64,000 bases of DNA. It comes from Anaerocolumna sp. MB42-C2 (GTDB lineage: Bacteria > Bacillota > Clostridia > Lachnospirales > Lachnospiraceae). Below, piece by piece: positions 56,754 to 64,000 of this stretch (within the stretch, counting starts at the first letter, position 1; the number at the start of each line of letters is the position of its first letter). A program made the translations under genes and the position numbers. The DNA is taken from positions 2,681,501-2,745,500 of the forward strand of contig NZ_CP133190.1 in assembly GCF_030913705.1 (NCBI RefSeq). The letters run 5' to 3'. The notes beneath the pieces were generated by a model. It worked only from the letters and a program-made list of their open reading frames with translations. It did no database searches and was not told the origin of the DNA.

Positions 56754-58487
56754 TTATTCTCCTTTTATCCAGTTAAGCAGTTCCAAGTTAAGAAACCGCT
56801 CTGCGTTTTCATTATATCCGCGAGCCGACGACAGGCATTTTAGTGCATTTCCCTTGTCTTTTAAAACATAACAGGCACGAATATTTTTAAGATATGCCCT
56901 CATAGCAATTTGCGAAGTGTATTTGCTTGCGTTTTCTGCTAAATTTTTCAATGACAATTTCAATCTTATTCGCTGAATCTCTTTCTGTTTTGTCATTGTA
57001 AGCGATATTGTGGAACGACGGTATAGATAATTTGCCTCGTTTATTCTGCCGAAAATATAGCCTTTATTGTATGCCGTCAGCCAGAAAAGCCAGTCTTCCA
57101 CTAAAAACCAGTTTTTATCATACCCGCCAACATCTGCGTAGACATCCCTACGGAACATAAAGTACCCGCCAATTGCAGAAATTATAGGGATTTCCTCAGG
57201 GTCACCGATATAATCACCTGCGATTTTGTTACCGAAATCGTCAATATATATTTCATTTCCATAAACAACATCTGTTTCAGGATTTTGATTAAGGTATTTT
57301 ACTAACGTCTCAATGCCATTCGGCAAATATATATTGTCGTCACTTGTCCAAGTGAAAAATTCGCCTTTGGCAAGTTCAAAACCTGTGTTTAGTGCCTGGG
57401 GCAGATATTGGTTTTTGTCATGCTTTACACTACGAACACGGTCATCCTTGTTTATATACTCGGCGATTATGTTCGGTGTTTCATCCGTGCTGCAATCATC
57501 AACAATAATCAATTCCCAGTTTGCATATGTCTGCGAAATAACGCTGTCGAGGCTTTCACGCAAAAACAGTGAGCCATTATATACAGGAAGCACTATTGAA
57601 ACTAATGGCTGTGCCATAACCCACTCCTTAATTTGCGGTTTTAATAAGTCCAAAGCATTCTCATTTATTTGTTGCGCTTTTTCCAAACATTTCAGACCTG
57701 CCAAAATATCAGGGATACGATAAGCAAAACCAACACACTTCAAATACGAGCGAACAACAATTTCAGTCGAATAAATATGCTGATTATTTTCCAAATTTTC
57801 AAGCGACAATTCCATACATCGTCTTTGTATGTCAGTGGCTCTCGTTGAGGTTAGCGACTGCGAACTGTCACGGTATTTATAATTGCATTCATTAATTTTG
57901 TTAAAAATGAATCCGGTGTTATACGCTTTCAGCCAAAAATGCCAGTCCTCAACCAGAAACCAATCAGGCTCATATCCGCCGACTTCGAAATACACTTTCT
58001 TTCTAAAAAGAAAGTAACCGCCAACGCAAGACAATATCGGTATACACTCAGGTTCAAGAATTTGTGCAATGGCATCGGGCTTTACTATTTCATTATCGTT
58101 GCTGTCAATTATTTGCTCGTTCCCATAGACAACGTCTGTTTCAATATTTTGCCTAAGATAATTCACCAATGTTTCGATTCCGTTCGGCAGATAGATATTA
58201 TCGTCGCTCGTCCAAGTGAAAAGTTCACCTTTTGCAAGTTCAAAGCCTGTGTTTAGTGCCTGAGGCAAATATTTATTTTTGTCGTGCCTTACGCTACGAA
58301 TACGGCTATCCTTGTTTATATATTCAGCGATTATGGTTGGCGTTTCGTCCGTACTGCAATCATCAACAATTATAAGTTCCAGGTTTGCATATGTCTGTGC
58401 TATGACACTATCGATACTTTCACACAAGAACCGCGAACCGTTAAATACGGGAAGCACTATTGAAACAAATGGTAAAGAATCATCCAC
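56754..58487 (-). CDS. tandem double family 2 glycosyltransferase
   Basis: 577 residues made of two very similar halves (1-290 and 291-577). Each starts with V-S-I-V-L-P-V-(F/Y)-N-G-S and contains V-D-D-C-S-T-D-E-T-P, N-T-G-F-E-L-A-K-G-E, the T-S-D-D-N-I-Y metal-binding motif and the acceptor-side E-D-W motif. Each has a helical C-terminal tail ending near N-E-N-A. Both active sites look intact, so it may add two sugars or repeat one linkage. The near identity points to a recent internal duplication. It overlaps the next GT gene by 8 bases. Confidence 0.9.
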   Translation of the reverse strand: MDDSLPFVSIVLPVFNGSRFLCESIDSVIAQTYANLELIIVDDCSTDETPTIIAEYINKDSRIRSVRHDKNKYLPQALNTGFELAKGELFTWTSDDNIYLPNGIETLVNYLRQNIETDVVYGNEQIIDSNDNEIVKPDAIAQILEPECIPILSCVGGYFLFRKKVYFEVGGYEPDWFLVEDWHFWLKAYNTGFIFNKINECNYKYRDSSQSLTSTRATDIQRRCMELSLENLENNQHIYSTEIVVRSYLKCVGFAYRIPDILAGLKCLEKAQQINENALDLLKPQIKEWVMAQPLVSIVLPVYNGSLFLRESLDSVISQTYANWELIIVDDCSTDETPNIIAEYINKDDRVRSVKHDKNQYLPQALNTGFELAKGEFFTWTSDDNIYLPNGIETLVKYLNQNPETDVVYGNEIYIDDFGNKIAGDYIGDPEEIPIISAIGGYFMFRRDVYADVGGYDKNWFLVEDWLFWLTAYNKGYIFGRINEANYLYRRSTISLTMTKQKEIQRIRLKLSLKNLAENASKYTSQIAMRAYLKNIRACYVLKDKGNALKCLSSARGYNENAERFLNLELLNWIKGE

Positions 58488-59610
58488 AGTAAGTTCCTTC
58501 TTTCTTTTCTATGAAATATTCAATGATATTTTCTGCTATATCATAAGTAAGCCCGACAAAGTCATCACTCGAATCATTTTTCGGTATTTTTATAACGGGC
58601 TTTTCAAAAGTTTGAGTGCAATCAGAGTAGCAGATTATGAAGTCCGCTGTCTCTATATCGCTGACAATTTGCTCAACGAAAACGACTGCTTTGTCCGTTC
58701 CGCTTATTAACGCATTATCCCCGCTTGCATAGAACTTGCAAGCCCATAACTTTTCAAGGTTAGTATCAATCGTCAACAAATACTCCTTGATTTTCTCGAA
58801 TTCTGATTTCTCCACAATAAAATTATTAAATCTGCGGCACAGAAAGCGCATTTGCGATATAAACATTTTCTTGAATTCATCAATATAAGTTTCGAATACT
58901 CCAAGTTTTATCAGGTTTTGTTTAAGAGTTTGCAAAGCCTCAATTAAACAATTCCCGTCATAGTTCTCCGACAAACTGTTTTTTCTGTTTCTGTAATAAT
59001 TAACAAGTGGCTTTTTCACATAACTTACTGTTTTTGCATACGCTACAACAGCCGGGATTACCGCAACATCTTCAAAATAATTTAAGTTCGGAAACCGCAT
59101 ATTGTCAAACAAACTTTTACGATATACTTTGCCCCAACAAAATGTTCTGCAAACATTAAGCCTGCGAATAACATCGTCAAAACGAATTCTTGAAACAGAC
59201 AAGTCTCCAGTAACGGAATCGATATAATTTATATCACATACGGCAATGTCGGAACTATTTTCTTTCACCACATCGATCATATGTTCAATAAAAAAACTGT
59301 CAATTGAATCATCGGAATCCAAAAACGATATATATTCGCCCGTTGCTTGTTCTATTCCGAAATTTCTCGCCGCACTTACACTATTTATAGGCAAGTAAAA
59401 ATATTTGAACCGACTATTTTTTTCCCCAAATTCAGCGCATATCTTTCTGCTACCATCAGTTGAGCCGTTGTCTACGCACAGTACTTCTAAATCTTTGTAC
59501 GTTTGTCCTGCCACAGAAGACAGACACCGTACAAGAAACAGTTCCGAATTGTAAATCGGGATAATTATGCTTACCATTATTTTACTTGCACTTGTTGATA
59601 TTACCGACAT
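58480..59610 (-). CDS. family 2 glycosyltransferase (capsular/EpsJ-like)
   Basis: 376 residues. The GT2 core (V-S-I-I-I-P-I-Y-N-S; V-D-N-G-S-T-D-G-S; A-R-N-F-G-I; the F-L-D-S-D-D metal site) is followed by a helical C-terminal region of about 150 residues. It likely transfers one sugar onto a lipid-linked glycan. A later ATG at 59577 would also fit the family start. Confidence 0.9.
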   Translation of the reverse strand: MSVISTSASKIMVSIIIPIYNSELFLVRCLSSVAGQTYKDLEVLCVDNGSTDGSRKICAEFGEKNSRFKYFYLPINSVSAARNFGIEQATGEYISFLDSDDSIDSFFIEHMIDVVKENSSDIAVCDINYIDSVTGDLSVSRIRFDDVIRRLNVCRTFCWGKVYRKSLFDNMRFPNLNYFEDVAVIPAVVAYAKTVSYVKKPLVNYYRNRKNSLSENYDGNCLIEALQTLKQNLIKLGVFETYIDEFKKMFISQMRFLCRRFNNFIVEKSEFEKIKEYLLTIDTNLEKLWACKFYASGDNALISGTDKAVVFVEQIVSDIETADFIICYSDCTQTFEKPVIKIPKNDSSDDFVGLTYDIAENIIEYFIEKKEGTYCG

Positions 59611-59680
59611 TTTTATCCTGCTCTTTCATATTAAATTCCAAATATCTGCTCACCCGTCATTGCCTCGTAACACGACAAAA

Positions 59681-60742
59681 TCAATACGCATATAGCACCG
59701 TGTCCACATAAGCGTTGGTATGATGCCGCAAATAGAACTTATAATCCGGTCTAAATTTATGAATTAACATTGGCAATCTGTATAAATCGTCATCGCAATG
59801 GTAGACGGAAATCGCCAGTTTCGGTTTTGTTTCCGTGATAATACGTTCCGCACCAAGCAAAGCGTCATATTCTCCGCCTTCAATATCCATTTTTATAAGA
59901 GTCGGCGGGATTTTCATTGTGTCAAGTTTCATTATGTTTACTTTTGTCAAATTTTTATCACTGGCATTTTGAACTATTTTACTGCTCATAGTTCCACGCA
60001 TATCAAAACTTATCTCTCCATTCACATTTCCGACAGCCATGTTGAGTAATTGAATTTTGTCCATATCGCCGAAACAACGTTGCAACAAGGCGTAGTTCGT
60101 GTTGTCGGGTTCAAAGCCGTATACTGCTTTATATTTTCCGTTTGTTTCGAAGATAAAATCTACAATATTCCGCCCGTCATAAACTCCGCAATCCGCGAAA
60201 ACTTCATTTTCCGCAAGCGTAAGAATGTCGTTAAAATACATTGGTTCTTTGCTCGACAAATCGCTGAAATCCATATTAGCGGTTCTGTATTTTTCTATGA
60301 TATTTTTGTAAAGTTCTTTAGATTGGGGGTCAAATAACACTATACATTCTTCAATATCAAGTTCTTGCAAAACATTATATTTTCTCACCAAAAAATGCGT
60401 ATCTGTCAGAGCGGTTTCAGGAATAGGTTCATCAGCATTTTTATATTCGTTCGAGTAAATATCCGCAAATCCGAGCGACCGTAACTGCAAAGCTATTTCT
60501 CTATAAAATTCAGTATTAATAATTACCGTGATGTTATCGGCATTTTCGTCAAGCAATTTTGATGAATTGAATATTGGTTTACCGTAAAAACTCCTGCCTT
60601 GCAGCAAAGGATTATTGTCAAGAAAATATGCGATTTTATCTTTAAGCAGTTCTATTTCAATTCGGGAATATGTTCCGCAACCAAAGAAAACAAGTTGTTT
60701 CCCTTGCAAAATTTTGGTTACACAAGTTGCTAATACTGACAT
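59681..60742 (-). CDS. FkbM-family methyltransferase with N-terminal Rossmann-like module
   Basis: 353 residues. An N-terminal module (residues about 15-105: F-F-G-C-G-T-Y, F-L-D-N-N-P, R-S-L-G-F) resembles those of the large fusion protein. From about 175 it has an FkbM SAM-dependent methyltransferase (A-D-C-G-V-Y-D-G-R; G-F-E-P-D-N; L-I-K-M-D-I-E-G-G-E). FkbM enzymes O-methylate sugars. The gene lies 17 bases after the cytidylyltransferase gene. Confidence 0.88.
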   Translation of the reverse strand: MSVLATCVTKILQGKQLVFFGCGTYSRIEIELLKDKIAYFLDNNPLLQGRSFYGKPIFNSSKLLDENADNITVIINTEFYREIALQLRSLGFADIYSNEYKNADEPIPETALTDTHFLVRKYNVLQELDIEECIVLFDPQSKELYKNIIEKYRTANMDFSDLSSKEPMYFNDILTLAENEVFADCGVYDGRNIVDFIFETNGKYKAVYGFEPDNTNYALLQRCFGDMDKIQLLNMAVGNVNGEISFDMRGTMSSKIVQNASDKNLTKVNIMKLDTMKIPPTLIKMDIEGGEYDALLGAERIITETKPKLAISVYHCDDDLYRLPMLIHKFRPDYKFYLRHHTNAYVDTVLYAY

Positions 60743-60759
60743 TTCAAAACCTCTCTTTA

Positions 60760-61479
60760 TTATATCCCAAGTATCTGCTCATTCTCCATTGCCTCATATA
60801 AGGCGCGGAAGATGTAGAAATCTTGGGGTTTTGTGATTTTAATATTGTTGGTCGAGCTTTTAACGATGTTCATTTTTGTGCCATAATGACTGCACAGATT
60901 AGCAGAATCAATTGCACGAAATCCGTCAGATTTAGCCCGTTTATACAACTCATAAATCTCGCCGTAACGAAAACTTTGAGGTGCTTTCGCGGAATACATT
61001 TCCCAACGTGAGGGAACATCACCAACTGTTTTACCGTCAACGCTTCTGATAACACTCTCTACGACAGGTTCGCAAGTTATCGCGTTCCCGAATTCTTTTA
61101 CCTTGGCGATGTTCTCAGAAATCAATTCTGCGTTTATCAACGGACGGACTCCATCGTGAATAAGCACAATATCGTCAAATTTGTGCATTTCTTCCATTGC
61201 TTTCAACCCGTTGTAGATGGAATAATCTCCGCCCTCGGGATTGCCCGCAACTATCTTTGACACCTTGGTAATCTCGTAAAGCCTAAGAAACCGACGGAGT
61301 TCTTTAATCCAGTTTTCAAGACAAACAACAACAATCTCATCCACTTCGTTGTGAAATTCAAAGTGTTCAATCGTATAAATTAAAATCGGTTTGCCGTGCA
61401 GTTCAAGGAATTGCTTAGGCTTTTTCGCTGTGTTCATTCTTATGCCGGTTCCTCCGGCGAATATCAGTGCAGTGGTCAA
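60760..61479 (-). CDS. IspD/TarI-like cytidylyltransferase
   Basis: 239 residues, starting at TTG 61479 after GGAAGGTG. The N-terminal F-A-G-G-T-G-I-R-M, the K-K-P-K-Q-F motif, the I-H-D-G-V-R-P motif and the late D-S-A-N segment place it with IspD, TarI and Bcs1. Given the glycan setting it more likely makes CDP-ribitol or a CDP-activated pentulose/alditol phosphate than the isoprenoid precursor. No matching dehydrogenase (TarJ) is seen here. First clearly recognisable enzyme gene after the propeller protein in the operon. Confidence 0.85.
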   Translation of the reverse strand: MTTALIFAGGTGIRMNTAKKPKQFLELHGKPILIYTIEHFEFHNEVDEIVVVCLENWIKELRRFLRLYEITKVSKIVAGNPEGGDYSIYNGLKAMEEMHKFDDIVLIHDGVRPLINAELISENIAKVKEFGNAITCEPVVESVIRSVDGKTVGDVPSRWEMYSAKAPQSFRYGEIYELYKRAKSDGFRAIDSANLCSHYGTKMNIVKSSTNNIKITKPQDFYIFRALYEAMENEQILGI

Positions 61480-61480
61480 G

Positions 61481-61657
61481 TTATTTCACCTTCCTTTGAA
61501 TTTTTTTAGCGAATGTTTCTCTCTTGCAACCTCGGCCGTTAAGCACCACAATATCGCCTGCCCAAAAGCCGTTTGTGACATAGCCACTTACAACCGGCAC
61601 AATCGCATCCCCGTATCTCGGCGGGTCGCCAACTATGAAGTTGTCGCCCTCTTTCAT
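61481..61657 (-). CDS. small unrecognised ORF, possibly the tail of a lost gene
   Basis: 58 codons from ATG 61657 (start M-K-E-G-D-N-F-I-V-G-D-P-P); the frame is open about 19 codons further upstream. It contains the segment G-F-W-A-G-D-I-V-V-L-N-G-R. The stop is one base before the TTG start of the cytidylyltransferase gene, whose ribosome site lies inside this ORF, so the two are coupled. I do not recognise the family. Confidence 0.4.
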   Translation of the reverse strand: MKEGDNFIVGDPPRYGDAIVPVVSGYVTNGFWAGDIVVLNGRGCKRETFAKKIQRKVK

Positions 61658-61719
61658 CCCCTGCTCCGAAGGTATCTGATTTGCTCGTAAAAAAATCTGT
61701 TCATTTTGATATTCCTATT

Positions 61720-63039
61720 TCAGTTCCCTAAAACTTGTTTCTTTACAAAATCATATATTGCTTTGCCCGCTGTACCAGAGCTTATGTTGCGTTCAGAAAA
61801 AGTGTACGGCAAGTGGTCAACTAAATATGGAATGTCATATACAAAATCATATTGAAATCTCCCTGCTTCATAATCAGCGTATTCGCCGAAAGGCTTGTCT
61901 GTCGGTTGCTTTGAAAAACTATTTAGTAAATCTTCAGGATATTTAAGTTTGATAACTTCGTACTCGTTTTTTGCGACATCAACTTTGATTATTGCCGTCT
62001 TCCTGCGAGAAAACAGATAAACGAAAACACCGTCATCAGTCAAATAATAGCAACCGTCCGTGATGTTCGGGTCAAAAGTACTTTCTTCAGGTGGCAGATT
62101 TAGTGCGTCTATTTCAGAAGTTTGAGTATTCACGCGCAGGAACATATTTGACCGCAACGATTGAAATATGGCAAAACCGTTCAAATATATTGCCACATAC
62201 AGCTTTAGTGTTTCTGAACTCTTAAACCCTTTCGGAAAATTTAGGTATTTAGTTTTCGCTCCCGTAACTAAATCCCATTTAACTAAGCTTGTGTCCAAAC
62301 AACCGAGCCAGCAGTTTCTGCCGTCATAGCAAATGGACATATATTCGGATGCTTTATCAACAGTTCTTAAACTTTCTGTGTTGCAATCAAACTCAATAAC
62401 ACAATTAGGATTAAGTGTAACAAGCATAATTTTGTTTCCTGCGAGACAAGATGAACGTACATAAGTGCTGTTTGCCACGAAATTCGGAATGTTTATAAAT
62501 CTCAACTCATCTTTTTGCAAATCAAGCACACCTATTGCGGGATAGAAAAATGGTATAAGGTAAAGCTTGCCGTCAAGATAAGCCGACCTATTTAAATTCA
62601 CAGAATAATTTTCATTAATCCAATACTCTTTCTTTGAGGAGTTTTTTACATTATACCGTATTAAGTTTTTTGTTCTTGTCGGTATCAAAAATATTTCATC
62701 TTTAAGCAATGTACTTAACATCCTTGGATTGTTCGCAAGTACGTCACTGTCATCAGCAATCGCAATGGTCTCAACTTCTCCGCTTTTCAAATTAACTTTT
62801 GCAAGCAACGAGTTTGTTAAGAATGTGGTATACAACACATCGCCATCAATAACGCCGCTCAACAATGAAAGGGGATTTACAAAATCATGGTATTGGTATA
62901 TTATCGGCTTCCCCGTCTTCTGATACAGCGTCATAACGCTCGACGCGTCGCCATAATATGCATCGCTCATAGCGATTACCCTGTGTAAGTCTGGACTATC
63001 ATCGTAGATGAAATTTGACCGTTTTTTATTGTTTTCCAT
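61720..63039 (-). CDS. C-terminal part of glycerophosphotransferase-like protein fused to a beta-propeller-like domain
   Basis: 439 residues from ATG 63039, which follows TAGGAG; the frame stays open to a GTG at 63138. The first 60 residues (I-Y-D-D-S-P-D-L-H-R, M-S-D-A-Y-Y-G-D-A-S-S, T-G-K-P-I-I-Y-Q) match the end of teichoic-acid glycerophosphotransferases. The rest is a repeat-rich beta structure with recurring G-x-x-L-Y/V-x-x-P units (D-G-K-L-Y-L-I-P-F; A-G-N-K-I-M-L-V), like a propeller. The N-terminal catalytic part is missing, and a piece that fits is at 38770-39921 on the other strand. Confidence 0.7.
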   Translation of the reverse strand: MENNKKRSNFIYDDSPDLHRVIAMSDAYYGDASSVMTLYQKTGKPIIYQYHDFVNPLSLLSGVIDGDVLYTTFLTNSLLAKVNLKSGEVETIAIADDSDVLANNPRMLSTLLKDEIFLIPTRTKNLIRYNVKNSSKKEYWINENYSVNLNRSAYLDGKLYLIPFFYPAIGVLDLQKDELRFINIPNFVANSTYVRSSCLAGNKIMLVTLNPNCVIEFDCNTESLRTVDKASEYMSICYDGRNCWLGCLDTSLVKWDLVTGAKTKYLNFPKGFKSSETLKLYVAIYLNGFAIFQSLRSNMFLRVNTQTSEIDALNLPPEESTFDPNITDGCYYLTDDGVFVYLFSRRKTAIIKVDVAKNEYEVIKLKYPEDLLNSFSKQPTDKPFGEYADYEAGRFQYDFVYDIPYLVDHLPYTFSERNISSGTAGKAIYDFVKKQVLGN

Positions 63040-63308
63040 TTTTACTCCTACTGTTTCTTGAAAATTAGTTGTGTCGACGTAATAAGCATTTGACATTCCT
63101 ATTGCTACAACCGTACCATTGATATGGATAGAAAACACCCGATTTTCGTCGCTTTTTCCTATGAAAGCTTCCGTGTTTTGCGACCATTTGCAACCAAAGT
63201 TATCCTAATACGCAACCAAATGCGACCGCCGAATTGAATTATTTACTTATATTCATTACCCTCATTCAAGGAAATCCGATGTATTATCATAAATGCCAAA
63301 ATCTTCTT

Positions 63309-63582
63309 TTATATAATTCCTTTTTCTAATAGCTGCCGTCTCATTGTTTTGTAAGTACTTTCATTAAGCGGATGCGGCGCCACCAAAGCACCATATGCCA
63401 AGAAGATTGGCGAATGACCGTTGAGATTCACCCGCTGTATAGAGAATACGAATTTGAGAGTATAAACCTTCTTTTTTATGCTTAGCATATTTATTATAAT
63501 ATTTCTTCGCACGCTCCATATCTCCACATTCATAAATAAATCCAACACCTATAGTAGATAGATAATCGCTTACACCTTCCAT
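63309..63582 (-). pseudogene. frame-broken fragment with TPR-like helix pattern
   Basis: From 63582 one frame reads G-V-G-F-I-Y-E-C-G-D-M-E-R-A-K-K-Y-Y, like a TPR unit; it is continued, with a shift, in a second frame ending at 63309. No good ribosome site. Possibly a remnant of a larger regulator or glycosyltransferase. Confidence 0.35.
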
Positions 63583-63749
63583 CTTACATTCTTTTTAACT
63601 ATCGTTTTAATTTTTGTTCAATATACATAAAGCATATATTATATTTCGACATAAAGCAATAAAATATAAAGAGATAAATTTAATTTTTGCGAAATATATA
63701 TTACTCATCTACTGTCCTATCAGCACTTACAGTGTCTGGCAATGGGTGA

Positions 63750-64000
63750 TCAAAATTTAAAACAGATCATACGCTTAATCATTTTTAACCGACTATTAAT
63801 ACCTTCCAGTAACCCGTTGTTCAGAGAACTGGCAACCGCATTTTCTACTGCTTCAATATCTTTGTTGCGACCTGACACAAAAGATTTCAAATTTATTACG
63901 CTGCAGTTTTCAAAGTATTCTATAAACAGGATAAGCAATGACATGCGTTTCTTATTAAAATTTTCTGGGAATACTTTGGCTGCAGTATTAAAATTTGTGG
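63750..64000 (-). pseudogene. ISL3-family transposase, 3' end, truncated
   Basis: The minus-strand frame is open from the window edge to a stop at 63750. It shows A-V-E-N-A-V-A-S-S-L-N-N-G-L-L-E-G-I-N-S followed by R-L-K-M-I-K-R-M, the conserved end of ISL3 DDE transposases. Relatives continue with a Y-G-R-C-type tail, whereas this one switches to I-C-F-K-F and stops, so the 3' end appears lost. The rest lies outside the window. Confidence 0.75.

Noticed and set aside
63040-63138. Second copy of the A-Y-Y-G-D motif in the frame before ATG 63039
   Set aside because: M-S-N-A-Y-Y-V-D resembles M-S-D-A-Y-Y-G-D, but the stretch is too short to separate a duplicated fragment from chance.

Overview
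The window looks like a chromosome segment of a Gram-positive anaerobe of the Lachnospiraceae / Clostridium cluster XIVa type. The evidence is strong Gram-positive ribosome binding sites, a Crh/HprK regulatory pair, and the gene run ftsH-uvrC-hprK-glk-murB-rapZ-whiA-crh-(deacetylase)-dnaE-pfkA, an arrangement I recall from that family. Protein families were named by recognition of motifs and length; no database search was possible.

Layout. (1) 0-22 kb, core chromosome: a partial ECF sigma gene with an ECF-type promoter, an ABC exporter, pfkA, dnaE, an AT-rich DUF1796-type intruder, a polysaccharide deacetylase-like protein, then crh, whiA, rapZ, murB, glk, hprK, uvrC and ftsH on the minus strand, and pyrG on the plus strand. 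(2) 22.3-30.2 kb, a sugar-utilisation operon on the minus strand: two LplB/LplC-type permeases, a lipoprotein binding protein, a LacI regulator that seems to start at ATA, and a GH2 glycosidase. Look-alike hairpin terminators bracket it. (3) 30.5-35.6 kb: an isolated flagellin with a large variable insert, an LspA-like protein, a membrane-anchored YiiX-like cysteine hydrolase and a GT2 glycosyltransferase. (4) 35.6-40.8 kb, a graveyard: decayed minus-strand remnants of a cytidylyltransferase, a pentulose-phosphate 3-epimerase and a glycerophosphotransferase/propeller protein, a possible decayed nuclease-type transposase, a truncated glycerophosphotransferase-like gene, and the tail of a serine recombinase. 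(5) 40.84-47.77 kb, nested mobile DNA: an IS66 element with an 8-bp target duplication (ACATCGCC), whose tnpB is interrupted by a 4.2-kb element encoding three tyrosine recombinases (RIT type) with a 33-bp perfect inverted repeat. (6) 47.9-63.0 kb, a tightly packed minus-strand surface-glycan operon: cytidylyltransferase, FkbM methyltransferase, GT2, tandem double GT2, a 1172-residue multidomain protein, FrhB-like protein, polysaccharide pyruvyl transferase, radical SAM protein, WecB-type epimerase and a sugar dehydratase/epimerase. (7) The right edge holds fragments and a truncated ISL3 transposase.

How it may work together. The glycan operon probably makes a CDP-activated alditol or pentulose phosphate, a modified HexNAc-derived sugar, and methyl and pyruvyl decorations for a phosphate-containing surface polymer. 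The 1172-residue protein (two Rossmann-like modules, an alpha/alpha-toroid-like region, two methyltransferases and a kinase-like domain) is the most unusual gene. The same Rossmann-like module seems to recur in five places in the window. The N-terminal part of a glycerophosphotransferase-like protein (38.8-39.9 kb, plus strand) and a C-terminal part (61.7-63.0 kb, minus strand) look like complementary halves of one gene, which suggests that the segment between them was inverted.
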